A stretch of 64,000 bases of DNA from Curtobacterium herbarum (GCF_016907335.1 NZ_JAFBBT010000001.1:1364001-1428000); one strand, 5' to 3'; positions 48,605 through 57,926 are shown, numbered from the stretch's first letter. Translations and numbers: made by a program. The notes: a model not told the origin generated them from the sequence alone.

Positions 48605-49354
48605 ATGACGGACACGACAGAGGGTGAAGCCCGTCGGCCACGAACGGCGAAGAAGCCGCGCAACGGGGTCCTGACCTTCCTGCGGGACCTCGTCATCATC
48701 TTCATCGCGGCCCTCCTGGTCTCCTTCCTGGTGAAGACCTTCCTGATCCGGTCGTTCTACATCCCCTCCGAGTCGATGCAGAACACCCTGCAGGTCAACG
48801 ACCGCGTCATCGTGAACGAACTGGTCCCCGGTGCCGTCAAGCTGAAGCGCGGCGACGTCGTGGTGTTCAAGGACCCGGGCGGGTGGCTCACCGGTGAGAC
48901 CCTGCCGAACGTGCAGCCGACCACCTCGATCGGCAAGGCGGCGGACTGGCTGCTCACGCAGGTCGGCCTGGGCACCGGCGACAGCGACGACCACCTCATC
49001 AAGCGGGTCATCGGGCTGCCGGGCGACAAGGTGAGCTGCTGCAACGACCTCGGGCAGATGTCCGTCAACGGGGTCCCGCTCACCGAGCCGTACCTCAAGC
49101 TGCCCGCGGGGGACACCCGCGCGTCGCAGACCGACTTCTCCGTCACCGTGCCGAAGGGCACCATCTGGGTGATGGGCGACAACCGCAACAACTCGCGTGA
49201 CTCCCGGTACAACGGCGACACCCCGTCGAAGGGCTTCGTGCCGCTGTCCGACGTCACCGGTCGGGCCTTCGTGATCTCGTGGCCGACGAACCGCTGGACC
49301 TGGCTGGACGACCACCCCGAGGTCTTCGCCGGTGTGGAGCAGCGGGACAAGTGA
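48605..49354 (+). CDS. lepB: signal peptidase I
   Basis: This membrane serine protease removes Sec signal peptides. It has 249 residues: a short cytosolic start, one hydrophobic anchor (LVIIFIAALLVSFLVKTFL), the catalytic Ser in PSESMQNTL and the catalytic Lys in IKRVIGLPGD. The GDNRNNSRDSR box is present. The ATG at 48605 was chosen over one at 48506 because it follows gagcggaa and gives a typical N-terminus. Its stop overlaps the rnhB GTG. Confidence 0.94.
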   Translation: MTDTTEGEARRPRTAKKPRNGVLTFLRDLVIIFIAALLVSFLVKTFLIRSFYIPSESMQNTLQVNDRVIVNELVPGAVKLKRGDVVVFKDPGGWLTGETLPNVQPTTSIGKAADWLLTQVGLGTGDSDDHLIKRVIGLPGDKVSCCNDLGQMSVNGVPLTEPYLKLPAGDTRASQTDFSVTVPKGTIWVMGDNRNNSRDSRYNGDTPSKGFVPLSDVTGRAFVISWPTNRWTWLDDHPEVFAGVEQRDK

Positions 49355-50046
49355 CGCCGGTCCGGCCGTCCCTGCGGCTCGAGAAGTCGCTGCTCGCCGC
49401 CGGGCGGGTCACCGTCATCGGCGTCGACGAGGTCGGGCGCGGTGCGATCGCCGGCCCGGTCGCGGTCGGTGCCGCCGCCGTCACGATCGACGTCCGACGG
49501 GTGCCGCAGGGCCTCGCCGACTCGAAGCTCCTCAGCCAGGCACGCCGTGAGGCCCTGGTCCCCGTGGTCACACGCTGGGCACGGACCGCGGTCGGCATGG
49601 CGTCGGCGCAGGTCGTCGACGAGCAGGGCATCGTCGCCGCGCTCGGACTGGCCGGGTCCCGTGCCATCGGGACGCTCGTGCAGGACGGCGTCTCGCTCGA
49701 CGGCGCCGTGGTCGTCCTCGACGGGTCCTTCGACTGGCTCACCCGCGCGTTGCCGGCGGAACACCGGCCGCTCGACGTCCAGGTGCGGGTGAAGGCCGAT
49801 CGGGACTGCGCGTCCGTCGCAGCGGCGTCCGTCGTCGCCAAGGTCGCCCGTGACGACCTGATGATCGCGGCCCACGACGAGGCCCCGCACTACGCGTGGG
49901 CGTCGAACAAGGGCTACGGGTCGACGGCGCACTACGACGCGATCCGCGCGGTCGGTCCCCACGAGCTGCACCGGAAGACGTGGCTGCACGCGGCGACGAG
50001 CGTCGCCCTGGACGGGTTCGCGGAACTGGACGCCGTCGACGGGTGA
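49351..50046 (+). CDS. rnhB: ribonuclease HII
   Basis: This enzyme removes ribonucleotides from DNA and RNA-DNA hybrids. It has 231 residues. The catalytic acids are in GVDEVGRGAIAGP (D and E) and VLDGSFDWL, and the VKADRDCASVAAASVVAKVARDD segment is diagnostic. The GTG at 49351 overlaps the lepB stop. Confidence 0.95.
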   Translation: MTPVRPSLRLEKSLLAAGRVTVIGVDEVGRGAIAGPVAVGAAAVTIDVRRVPQGLADSKLLSQARREALVPVVTRWARTAVGMASAQVVDEQGIVAALGLAGSRAIGTLVQDGVSLDGAVVVLDGSFDWLTRALPAEHRPLDVQVRVKADRDCASVAAASVVAKVARDDLMIAAHDEAPHYAWASNKGYGSTAHYDAIRAVGPHELHRKTWLHAATSVALDGFAELDAVDG

Positions 50047-50105
50047 GTCCGGTTCCGTCCGGTCGGGCGGTGATGTGCCCGACCTCGCTCTAGACTGGGC
50101 GGGCC

Positions 50106-50429
50106 ATGGATGACGAAGAATTCGACGACTACGACCGCGAGGTCGAACTGGCCCTGTACCGCGAGTACCGCGACGTCGTGGGGCAGTTCCGGTACGTGGT
50201 CGAGACCGAGCGGCGGTTCTACCTGGCGAACGAGGTCGAACTCGTCCGCCGCGACACCGAGCACGACTTCTACTTCGAATTGACGATGAACGACGTGTGG
50301 GTCTGGGACGTCTACCGTTCCGACCGCTTCGTCAAGTCGGTCCGGGTGCTGACGTTCAAGGACGTGAACGTCGAAGAACTCACCGCGCGAGAACTCGAAC
50401 TGCCGAAGGAACTCGCGCTCGACGAGTAG
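50106..50429 (+). CDS. DUF2469 family protein
   Basis: This 107-residue acidic protein is conserved across actinobacteria next to rnhB, with unknown function. The DDEEFDDYDREVELALYREYRDVV start and RRFYLANEVELVRRDTEHDFYFEL core are typical. The ATG at 50106 is 59 bp after rnhB. Confidence 0.92.
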   Translation: MDDEEFDDYDREVELALYREYRDVVGQFRYVVETERRFYLANEVELVRRDTEHDFYFELTMNDVWVWDVYRSDRFVKSVRVLTFKDVNVEELTARELELPKELALDE

Positions 50430-50475
50430 GGCTCGCCGGGGAATTCGACCGTTCGGCATTGTGCTGCGATACTCT

Positions 50476-50493
50476 GAGTCGTAATTACGACTC
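50476..50493. promoter_or_regulatory. AT-rich palindrome in the lsr2 leader
   Basis: GAGTCGTAATTACGACTC is a perfect 18-bp palindrome ending 14 bp before the lsr2 ATG. Its TAATTA core is AT-rich against a GC-rich background, which suits a binding site for Lsr2 itself or for a dimeric repressor. It partly overlaps the ribosome-binding region. Confidence 0.62.
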
Positions 50494-50507
50494 TGAAGGA
50501 GTGAGAA

Positions 50508-50858
50508 ATGGCGCAGAAGGTCACTGTCCAGCTCGTCGACGATCTCGACGATTCGCCGATCGCCGCTGGCGATGGCCGAACGGTCGAGTTCGCGTTCGAC
50601 GGTTCGTCGTACGAGATCGACCTGTCGAACGACAACGTCGACAAGTTCCGGGACGCGATCTCGGACTACATCGCCGCAGCACGCAAGACCGCCGGTCGTC
50701 GCACCGGCTCGGCGGGCAAGAGCCCGTCCGCCCCGAAGCGTGGGAACTCCGAGGAACTCGGGAAGATCCGCGAGTGGGCGAAGGAGAACGGGTACGAGGT
50801 CTCTTCCCGTGGCCGTATCTCGACGCAGGTGCAGGAAGCGTACGCAGCCGCACACTGA
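50508..50858 (+). CDS. lsr2: Lsr2-family nucleoid protein
   Basis: This 116-residue H-NS-like protein silences AT-rich DNA. The N-terminal dimerisation domain is MAQKVTVQLVDDLDDSPI to SNDNVDKFRDAI, a basic linker (RKTAGRRTGSAGK) follows, and the C-terminal DNA-binding domain has IREWAKENGYEVSSRGRIS with the RGR minor-groove motif. The ATG follows gaaggagtgag. In many actinobacteria lsr2 lies beside lysS/clpC, so its place between DUF2469 and yraN could mark a second paralogue or a lineage-specific order. Confidence 0.94.
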   Translation: MAQKVTVQLVDDLDDSPIAAGDGRTVEFAFDGSSYEIDLSNDNVDKFRDAISDYIAAARKTAGRRTGSAGKSPSAPKRGNSEELGKIREWAKENGYEVSSRGRISTQVQEAYAAAH

Positions 50859-50894
50859 GCATCCGACCGGCGTTCGATCGCTGGTCACGGCATG

Positions 50895-50928
50895 AGCCGG
50901 ACATTCCGTGAGGAATTGTCCGGCTTTT
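50895..50928 (+). terminator. terminator after lsr2
   Basis: AGCCGGACATTCC pairs with GGAATTGTCCGGCT (one bulged T), with loop gtga, followed by tttt. It is a good intrinsic terminator 36 bp after lsr2. Confidence 0.88.
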
Positions 50929-51046
50929 GTCATGTGGCGCACCATTGCCGCCGCTTTCTTCCTGCACAGGACGGTCGTTCTGCTCAGTTGTCCACAGATT
51001 GCGGGTACCGGCCCGATGGTTTCGTTCGCCGTTTCATCGTTGAGCC

Positions 51047-51451
51047 ATGACGAATCAGCCAGACCGGCCGGAGCCGGACGGCGCTCCTCGCGGGCGTGAT
51101 CGGCGCCGGGCGACGGGAAACGCCGGAGAAGACCAAGCTGCCCAATGGCTCGAGCGGCACGGATTCTCGATCATCGACCGGAACTGGCGATGTGCCCGCG
51201 GCGAAGTGGACATCGTCGCGCGGGACGGCGACACGATCGTCTTCATCGAGGTGAAGACCCGCACGGGGCAGACCACCGGGCACCCGCTCGATGCGGTGAC
51301 GCCCCGGAAACTCGCACGCATCCGACAGCTCGTCCCCGCGTGGTTCCACGCCCACCGCGAACAGACGGCCCGGGCCATCCGGATCGACTGCATCGCCGTG
51401 ACGATGATCGCGGACCACGTGGCGATCGAGCACGTCGAGGCGCTCGGATGA
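51047..51451 (+). CDS. YraN/UPF0102 family protein
   Basis: This 134-residue protein has the PD-(D/E)XK nuclease fold: the conserved Glu in AGEDQAAQWLERHGF, then RGEVDIVARDGDTIVFIEVKTRT, where D and ExK would bind metal. It is nearly always encoded before comM and is thought to process DNA or recombination intermediates; the function is unproven. Its stop overlaps the comM ATG (ATGA). Confidence 0.9.
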   Translation: MTNQPDRPEPDGAPRGRDRRRATGNAGEDQAAQWLERHGFSIIDRNWRCARGEVDIVARDGDTIVFIEVKTRTGQTTGHPLDAVTPRKLARIRQLVPAWFHAHREQTARAIRIDCIAVTMIADHVAIEHVEALG

Positions 51452-52971
51452 GCGACATCGGACGTACCTCGGCGGTGGCGCTGGTCGGCGTGCAGGGCAG
51501 CCTCGTCGAGGTGGAGGCCCACCTGACCAGCCAGCTGCCCGCGTTCAGCATCATCGGGCTGCCGGACACCTCGCTCGGCGAAGCCCGAGAACGCGTCCGG
51601 TCCGCGGCGGCCATGGCGGACTGTCCGCTGCCCGCCCGCCGGATCACGGTCAACCTGACCCCGGCGAGCGTCCCCAAGCGCGGCTCCGGGTTCGACCTGG
51701 CGATCGCGATGGCCGTCCTGGCCGCTGCCGGCACCGCGCCCGGGGCCGACCGCGGTGTCGTCTACGTCGGGGAGCTCGGGCTCGACGGACGGGTCCGACC
51801 GGTGCCGGGCATCATCCCGGTGGTCCTGGCGGCGCGGGCCGCCGGCATCGAACGGGTCGTCCTGCCGGTGGGCAACCTCACCGAGGCACGGGCGGTGCCG
51901 GACATCGCGCTCACGGCGGTGGACTCGCTCCGCTCGGCGGCGATCGACGCGGGCGCCGACCTGCCCGCTGGGTTCGCCGATCCCGTCCTGCCACCACCCG
52001 TGCCGGACGACGCGCTGCCGTCGCTGGAGCTGGCGGACGTCGTCGGCAACGCCATCGGGGTGCGCGCGGTCATCGCTGCGGCGGCCGGTGGACACCACGT
52101 CCTGCTGCTCGGACCGCCGGGCGCCGGCAAGACGATGCTCGCCGAACGGCTGCCGGCGCTGCTGCCGGACCTGGACCCGGACGCGGCACTCGAGGTCGCG
52201 GCCGTCCGCTCGGTCGCCGGCCACGGGGAGCGCTCGTGGACGGCGCGTCCGCCGTGGGAGGCCCCGCACCACTCCGCGTCCGCCGCTGCCCTGATCGGCG
52301 GCGGCACCGGGCAGCTCCGGCCCGGTGCGGTGTCCCGAGCGACCCGCGGTGTGCTGTTCCTCGACGAGGCGACCGAGTTCCCGCGGGCCGTGCTCGACGC
52401 GCTCCGACAACCCCTCGAAGCCGGGCGCATCACGGTCCACCGTGCCGGGGGATCGGCGGAGTTCCCGGCCCGGTGCCAGCTCGTCCTGGCGGCGAACCCG
52501 TGCCCGTGCGGCAACGCCGGGTCCACCGGAGGTACCGCCTGCTCGTGCGTGCCGAGTGCGGTCCGGCGGTACCTCGGGCGGCTCTCCGGTCCGTTGCTCG
52601 ACCGGATCGACATCCGGGTCGCGGTCCCGCGGGTGACGACCGGCATGCTCCGAGCCGACGAGGGCACGACGCCGACGACGGACGCCGCGCGACGGACCGT
52701 GCTGGCGGCGCGGAGTCGGATGGTGGAGCGCCTGCGCGGGACCGGGTGGACCCGGAACGCCGAGGTCACCGGGTCGTGGCTGCGGGAGGACGGCCGTGCT
52801 GCCGCCGGTGCGACGGACCTGCTCGACCGGGGCCTCGACCTCGGGACACTGACCATGCGGGGGTGGGACCGGGTGATGCGACTGGCCTGGACGATGGCCG
52901 ACCTCGACGCGGACGACCGACCGGAACGGCGGCACGTCGAACGGGCGCTGGCGTTGCGGACCGCGCTGTGA
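51448..52971 (+). CDS. comM: ComM/YifB-family AAA+ ATPase
   Basis: This 507-residue Mg-chelatase-like AAA+ protein shows Walker A GPPGAGKTM and Walker B VLFLDEATEF, plus cysteines in CPCGNAGSTGGTACSC. ComM is a branch-migration helicase that helps integrate DNA during natural transformation. It overlaps yraN (ATGA), and its stop overlaps the dprA GTG, so yraN, comM and dprA are translationally coupled. Confidence 0.94.
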   Translation: MSDIGRTSAVALVGVQGSLVEVEAHLTSQLPAFSIIGLPDTSLGEARERVRSAAAMADCPLPARRITVNLTPASVPKRGSGFDLAIAMAVLAAAGTAPGADRGVVYVGELGLDGRVRPVPGIIPVVLAARAAGIERVVLPVGNLTEARAVPDIALTAVDSLRSAAIDAGADLPAGFADPVLPPPVPDDALPSLELADVVGNAIGVRAVIAAAAGGHHVLLLGPPGAGKTMLAERLPALLPDLDPDAALEVAAVRSVAGHGERSWTARPPWEAPHHSASAAALIGGGTGQLRPGAVSRATRGVLFLDEATEFPRAVLDALRQPLEAGRITVHRAGGSAEFPARCQLVLAANPCPCGNAGSTGGTACSCVPSAVRRYLGRLSGPLLDRIDIRVAVPRVTTGMLRADEGTTPTTDAARRTVLAARSRMVERLRGTGWTRNAEVTGSWLREDGRAAAGATDLLDRGLDLGTLTMRGWDRVMRLAWTMADLDADDRPERRHVERALALRTAL

Positions 52972-54305
52972 GCGGCGGTGTGCCCGGTCGGTCGCAGCAG
53001 GACCGCGATGCCGTCCTCGCTCGGCTGCGGGACTCAGCGGTCGGACCGGCCGACGGCGACGAGCGTCAGGAGGTCCTGGCCCGGTTGGCGTGGTCGACCG
53101 TCGTCGAGCCGGGGGACGCCGACGCCGGGCAGCTCGTCGCACGTCTCGGAGCGGGCCGCTCGATCCGCGCCGTGCTCGCTGCCCTCGACGCCGGACCACT
53201 GGAGTTGGCGGAGATGCTGGTCGGTGCGGGTGCGGGTGCGGGTGCGGGTGCGGGCGCGGCTGTTCGGAATGCGACGGGGTCCGCGGTCACCGCCTGTGAC
53301 GAGGACGAGATCCGGGAGCGTCTGGTCGAGTCGGCCGCGACGGCGCTCGTCCCGGCACTCGCCCGGTGGCGGCCACGGCTCCAGCGGCTCGACGTCGACG
53401 CGGTGCTGTCCGCAGCGTCCGCGGTCGGGTGCGCACTGGTCGTCCCGGGCGACCAGGACTGGCCCGCGGGCATCGACGACCTCGGGCCGCACGCCCCGCT
53501 CGTCCTCTGGCGACGGGGCGTCCCGAGTGCCGCCGGACGCCCGTCGGTCGCGGTGGTCGGGTCGCGCGCGAACACCGTCCTCGGTGCCGAGGCCGCGGCC
53601 GAGATCACCTCCGCCGCAGCAGATGCCGGCTGTGTCGTCGTCTCCGGGGGCGCGCACGGCATCGACGCCGTCGCACACCGCGTCGCGATGGCCGCGGGAG
53701 CACCGACCGTCGCCGTGCTCGCCGGCGGGATCGACCAGCTCTACCCGGCCGCCAACACCGCGATGCTGCGTGCGGTGTCCGAGCACGGCGCCCTGCTCGC
53801 CGAGTGCCCGCCGGGGACCCGACCCTCGCGCTGGCGGTTCCTCGCCCGCAACCGGTTGATCGCGGCCCTCGCCACGACGACCGTCATCGTCGAGGCCGGT
53901 GCTCGCTCGGGGGCGCTCAACACCGCGAACCACGCCGGGCAGCTGGGGCGGACGGTGTTCGCCGTGCCGGGGCCGTACTCGTCGCCGGCCTCGGTCGGGT
54001 GTCACCGGCTGATCGCGGACCGGCGGGCGGAGATCCTGGTGCAGCCCCGCGACCCGGCCGAGACGGCAGTGCGCCTGTGGTCGGGTGAGCGGATCGTCGC
54101 CGGGGCCGAGGTCCCGATCGCCGGCGCGCGGATCGACCCGGAGGTGCTCCGCGTCGTCGATGCCCTCGCGTCCAGACGACCGACACCGCTGGACGAGGTC
54201 GCCCGGCGGTCGGGGCTGTCCCTCGCCGACACCACGGACGCCCTGGCGCTGGCGGAACTGCAGGGGCTGGTGCAGAAGGGCCCCGGGGGATGGACGACCA
54301 CGTGA
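52968..54305 (+). CDS. dprA: DNA-processing protein DprA
   Basis: This 445-residue protein protects incoming single-stranded DNA and loads RecA. The Rossmann fold has [34 protein letters not shown] and [31 protein letters not shown] winged-helix-like domain ends it. The N-terminal part carries a GAGAGAGAGA tract from hexamers at 53223-53258. The GTG overlaps the comM stop. No comE or pilus genes are in the window, so competence itself is not shown. Confidence 0.94.
   Translation: MSGGVPGRSQQDRDAVLARLRDSAVGPADGDERQEVLARLAWSTVVEPGDADAGQLVARLGAGRSIRAVLAALDAGPLELAEMLVGAGAGAGAGAGAAVRNATGSAVTACDEDEIRERLVESAATALVPALARWRPRLQRLDVDAVLSAASAVGCALVVPGDQDWPAGIDDLGPHAPLVLWRRGVPSAAGRPSVAVVGSRANTVLGAEAAAEITSAAADAGCVVVSGGAHGIDAVAHRVAMAAGAPTVAVLAGGIDQLYPAANTAMLRAVSEHGALLAECPPGTRPSRWRFLARNRLIAALATTTVIVEAGARSGALNTANHAGQLGRTVFAVPGPYSSPASVGCHRLIADRRAEILVQPRDPAETAVRLWSGERIVAGAEVPIAGARIDPEVLRVVDALASRRPTPLDEVARRSGLSLADTTDALALAELQGLVQKGPGGWTTT
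53223..53258 (+). repeat. hexamer array in dprA
   Basis: Five perfect GGTGCG units and one GGCGCG encode a Gly-Ala run in the N-terminal part of DprA. Confidence 0.93.
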
Positions 54306-54321
54306 GCCGTACCCTGGCCTC

Positions 54322-55365
54322 ATGCGGGACACCGACGACGACCAGGAGCACGCGGGCGGGACGCTCGCGGCCGTCGTCCGGGTGTTCCTGGACCACTGTC
54401 GGCACGGCCGCGGTCTCAGCGAGCAGACCGTCCGGGCCTACCGGGCCGACCTCGACGACCTCGTAGCGTTCGCCGCCGGACGGGAGGCCCTCACGGCAGC
54501 CGACCTCACGCTCGAGGTGCTCCGCGACTGGCTCTGGGCCGCGACCGGACGCGGCCTCGCCCGGTCGACCATCGCCCGCCGCAGTGCGTCGGTCCGGGCC
54601 TTCACCCGGTGGGCGAGCGAGACCGGTGTGCTGACCGTTGACCCGGGTGTGCGCCTCCGGGCACCGAAGGGCGCCGCGCACCTGCCCCGTGTCGTGGCGC
54701 AGGACCAGGTGCGCGCGATGCTCGACGAGCTCGCGATCCGTGCCGTCGACGACGACCCGGCGGCGCTCCGCGACCGCGCCGTGGTCGAACTGCTCTACGC
54801 CGCGGGCATCCGGGTGAGTGAACTCGTCGGACTCGACCTCGGGGACGTGGACCGCAGCCGGCTGACCGTCCGTGTGCTCGGCAAGGGCGGCAAGGAGCGG
54901 GTGGTGCCGTTCGGTGTCCCGGCGAACGACGCCCTCGGAGCGTGGCTCGACCGCGGACGCCCCGCGCTCGTCGCAGCCGCAGCCGCAGCCGCAGCCGCAG
55001 CCGCAGCGGCATCGGCTGCAACGGCGGCCGGGGCTGCCGACGGCGCGGTCGCACCGCCACCCGCACCCGCACCCGCGGGCCGTGCCGGCACCGCCCTGTT
55101 CCTCGGTGACCGCGGCGCACGACTCGGGACCCGGAGCGCCTACCGCATCGTGGCCCGGCTGCTCGAAGCGCTGCCCGGCGAGGGACCGAGCGGCCCGCAC
55201 ACCTTCCGGCACACCGCGGCGACGCACCTGCTCGACGGGGGAGCGGACCTGCGGGCCGTGCAGGAGCTCCTCGGACACGCGAGCCTCGGCACGACGCAGA
55301 TCTACACCCACGTCTCGTCAGCCCGACTCCGCGAGGTCTACCGCACCGCTCACCCCCGCGCCTGA
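54322..55365 (+). CDS. xerC: tyrosine recombinase XerC
   Basis: This chromosome-dimer resolvase has 347 residues. The catalytic set is visible: Arg in AAGIRVSEL, Lys in GKGGKER, H-x-x-R in [12 protein letters not shown], His in [10 protein letters not shown] and Tyr in TQIYTHV. A poly-Ala insertion (about residues 217-235, from hexamers at 54973-55008) interrupts the catalytic domain between the Lys and H-x-x-R segments. The start ATG lies 16 bp after dprA. The neighbours argue for the housekeeping recombinase rather than an integrase. Confidence 0.93.
   Translation: MRDTDDDQEHAGGTLAAVVRVFLDHCRHGRGLSEQTVRAYRADLDDLVAFAAGREALTAADLTLEVLRDWLWAATGRGLARSTIARRSASVRAFTRWASETGVLTVDPGVRLRAPKGAAHLPRVVAQDQVRAMLDELAIRAVDDDPAALRDRAVVELLYAAGIRVSELVGLDLGDVDRSRLTVRVLGKGGKERVVPFGVPANDALGAWLDRGRPALVAAAAAAAAAAAAASAATAAGAADGAVAPPPAPAPAGRAGTALFLGDRGARLGTRSAYRIVARLLEALPGEGPSGPHTFRHTAATHLLDGGADLRAVQELLGHASLGTTQIYTHVSSARLREVYRTAHPRA
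54973..55008 (+). repeat. hexamer array in xerC
   Basis: Five perfect GCAGCC units and one GCAGCG encode alanines inside the XerC catalytic domain. A short (CACCCG)-type run at about 55058-55075 follows and encodes Ala-Pro. Confidence 0.93.
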
Positions 55366-55961
55366 CCGTCCGGCAGCAGCACGGGCCACGCGGGCCTCGG
55401 CAGCAGCGGGAGGGGGTCCACGTACCGGTCGTCCACCCGAGCGCCCAGGTGCAGGCACGGCGCCGTCGCCGGACAGTGTCCGTTGCCGACCGTCCCGACG
55501 CCCTGGCCACGACGGACGACCGCGCCGGCCGACACGGACGGCACGACCGGATCGAGGGTGCTGACCAGCCCGCCACCGTGGTCGATCGTCACGACCGGGC
55601 GACCGCCGACCTGCCCGGCGAACGCGACCGTGCCGTCGGCCGGAGCCGTCACCGGTGTGCCGGGTGGCGCCGGGACGTCGAGACCACGGTGTCCCGGCCC
55701 GTAGTCCGTCGCGGGTGCCTCCCACGGTCGGACCACGACCCGGGTCGCTGTCGGCCAGGACCACCGAGCCGCCGACCGAGCCGCCGACTGGGCGGCGGTC
55801 TGTGGCGGCGGACTCGACGCGGCACCGGCCACCGAGGCCAGCAGGGGCACGGTGGCGAGCACGGTCAGGGTGACGAGCACGGTCAGGGCGACGATCGCGG
55901 GCAGAGCGACGCGCGCTCCCGGGCGGATGCGCACCAGCAGGGCGACGGGCGCCGCCGTCAC
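55350..55961 (-). CDS. secreted M23-type peptidase-like protein
   Basis: This protein of about 203 residues has an N-terminal hydrophobic segment ([23 protein letters not shown]), then an M23 fold: [21 protein letters not shown], where H and D bind zinc, and a C-terminal [19 protein letters not shown]. The last motif is normally HxH; here the first His is Cys, as in some actinobacterial relatives, so peptidase activity is doubtful. The GTG start at 55961 is a guess because the frame stays open upstream to 56507. It overlaps the xerC end on the opposite strand by 16 bp. Confidence 0.68.
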   Translation of the reverse strand: MTAAPVALLVRIRPGARVALPAIVALTVLVTLTVLATVPLLASVAGAASSPPPQTAAQSAARSAARWSWPTATRVVVRPWEAPATDYGPGHRGLDVPAPPGTPVTAPADGTVAFAGQVGGRPVVTIDHGGGLVSTLDPVVPSVSAGAVVRRGQGVGTVGNGHCPATAPCLHLGARVDDRYVDPLPLLPRPAWPVLLPDGQARG

Positions 55962-56483
55962 CGGGGGACCCAGCGCGACCGCACCCGGCAGCACCGGACC
56001 CGCCCGGACCCGCCTCCGCCACGCCACGCCACGCCACGCCGTGCCACGCCGGACCGGACACCCGCCGCCGCCCGGCCGGCCCCAGACCGCCGCCCGGCCG
56101 GCCCCAGAAGGTCGGCGCCCGGCCGCCACCCAGCCGCCGACCGCCCGCAGACCGACGGCCCAGCCGCTGACCGACCGCTGACCGACGGCCCAGCCGCCGA
56201 ACTCCCGGACCCTCGCACCCTGCCCACATCTGACCTCCCGGGACCCACGTTCCCGTGCCCGACGCGGCCCCGGGGCGGGGCGGAACCGACCTGTGGACGG
56301 TGCGTCGGGCCTCCCGTCCGGTGCAGGAGGGGACCGGATGGACCACACCTGATGTGCTGACCAGCCGCAGAAGGGGTACTGTCGGGGCCGCTCCGGACAC
56401 CGCAACGCCGCTCGGACGGCGATCCAGCCGACCGCCGGGGCACCGTGCACCACCCGGCACGGCGGCGGGAATCCAGGAGCATC
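55962..56483. other. GC-rich, repeat-dense intergenic stretch
   Basis: About 520 bp separate the M23-like gene and the MFS gene. I see short repeats: gccacgccacgccacgcc near 56021-56040, cgcccggccggcccca twice near 56070-56110, and alternating gccgctgaccgac / gacggcccagccg near 56155-56195. Open frames here have skewed composition and no recognisable protein. It must hold the promoters of the divergent genes, but none stands out. A lone gggcctcccgtccgg half-palindrome lies near 56308. Confidence 0.6.
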
Positions 56484-57926
56484 GTGTCGAACACGACCAC
56501 CGGACACGGCGAAGACCGTGCGTTCAAGGGGAAGGTCACGCTGTTCGCCATCGCGGCGGCAGTCGGCGGCTTCCTCTTCGGCTTCGACTCGTCCGTCATC
56601 AACGGCGCCGTCGAGGCCATCAAGGGCGAGTTCGACCTGTCCGAGGGCGCCAGCGGTTTCGCGGTCGCCTCGGCCCTCATCGGGTGTGCGTTCGGCGCCT
56701 ACTTCGCCGGCCGTCTCGCTGACCGCTGGGGCCGCACCCGCGTGATGTTCTGGGCAGCCGTGCTGTTCTTCGTCTCCTCGATCGGCTCCGGCTTCGCGTT
56801 CGCCACGTGGGACTTCGTCCTGTGGCGCCTCATCGGCGGTCTCGGCATCGGTACCGCGTCGGTCATCGCCCCCGCGTACATCTCCGAGGTGTCCCCGAAG
56901 GCGATCCGTGGGCGTCTGGCCTCGTTCCAGCAGCTCGCGATCACGCTCGGTATCTTCGCCGCCCTGCTCTCCGACCAGTTCTTCGCGGTCACGGCGGGCA
57001 GCGCCTCGGCCGAGATCGCCGATCTGCCGGCCTGGCGCTGGATGTTCCTGGTCGGCGTGATCCCGTCGATCGTCTACGGCATCCTCGCGATCACCCTGCC
57101 GGAGTCGCCGCGGTACCTGCTCACCAAGGGACGCACCGACGACGCACGAGACGTCATGACGAAGATCGTGCCGCGTGACACGGTCAACACGAGCCTGGAG
57201 GAGATCCAGGACGGCATCACCAAGGAAGCCAACGAGAAGAAGGGCTCGATCCGGGGCAACCGCTTCGGTCTGCAGCCCATCGTCTGGGTCGGCATCATCC
57301 TGGCCGTGCTGCAGCAGTTCGTCGGCATCAACGTGATCTTCTACTACTCGACCACCCTCTGGCAGGCCGTCGGGTTCAAGGAGAGCCAGTCCTTCCTCAT
57401 CTCGACGATCACCTCGGTGGTCAACGTCGCGGTGACGTTCATCGCGATCTTCCTGGTGGACAAGGTCGGTCGCAAGCCGCTCCTGGTGTCGGGTTCCGCG
57501 GGCATGTTCGTCTCGCTCGCCATGGTCGCGATCGCGTTCTCGCAGGCGAACATCGTGAACGGCGAGCCGAGCCTGCCGGGTCCCTGGGGCGTCATCGCGC
57601 TCATCTTCGCGAACCTCTTCGTGGTCTCGTTCGGCGCCACCTGGGGTCCGCTCATGTGGGTCCTCCTCGGCGAGATGTTCCCGAACCGCATCCGTGCGAC
57701 CGCTCTCGGCATCGGGTCGGCCGCCAACTGGGTCGCGAACTTCATCGTCACGATCACGTTCCCGGTCCTGTCGGGGTTCAACCTCACCGTCACGTACGGC
57801 ATCTACGCGCTCTTCGCACTGATCTCGTTCTTCTTCGTCATCGCGAAGATCCCCGAGACCAAGGGCCGCTCGCTCGAGGAGATGGGCATCTCCGCCGAGG
57901 GGGAGACGAGCGCCGCCAAGGCCTAG
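56484..57926 (+). CDS. MFS sugar porter
   Basis: This 480-residue transporter of the sugar porter family has 12 helices. Signatures are GFLFGFDSSVINGA, the loop motif GRLADRWGRTRVM, PAYISEVSPKAIRGRLASFQQ, the PESPRYL hexose motif, and the C-terminal PETKGRSLEEM. It should be a proton-sugar symporter or facilitator; xylose, galactose, arabinose or glucose are candidates. The GTG at 56484 follows caggagc. It stands alone before rpsB, ending at a palindromic terminator. Confidence 0.94.
   Translation: MSNTTTGHGEDRAFKGKVTLFAIAAAVGGFLFGFDSSVINGAVEAIKGEFDLSEGASGFAVASALIGCAFGAYFAGRLADRWGRTRVMFWAAVLFFVSSIGSGFAFATWDFVLWRLIGGLGIGTASVIAPAYISEVSPKAIRGRLASFQQLAITLGIFAALLSDQFFAVTAGSASAEIADLPAWRWMFLVGVIPSIVYGILAITLPESPRYLLTKGRTDDARDVMTKIVPRDTVNTSLEEIQDGITKEANEKKGSIRGNRFGLQPIVWVGIILAVLQQFVGINVIFYYSTTLWQAVGFKESQSFLISTITSVVNVAVTFIAIFLVDKVGRKPLLVSGSAGMFVSLAMVAIAFSQANIVNGEPSLPGPWGVIALIFANLFVVSFGATWGPLMWVLLGEMFPNRIRATALGIGSAANWVANFIVTITFPVLSGFNLTVTYGIYALFALISFFFVIAKIPETKGRSLEEMGISAEGETSAAKA

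Noticed and set aside
54322-55365. Integrase or mobile element suggested by the tyrosine recombinase
   Set aside because: Position after dprA, housekeeping neighbours and absence of att repeats or cargo fit chromosomal XerC.
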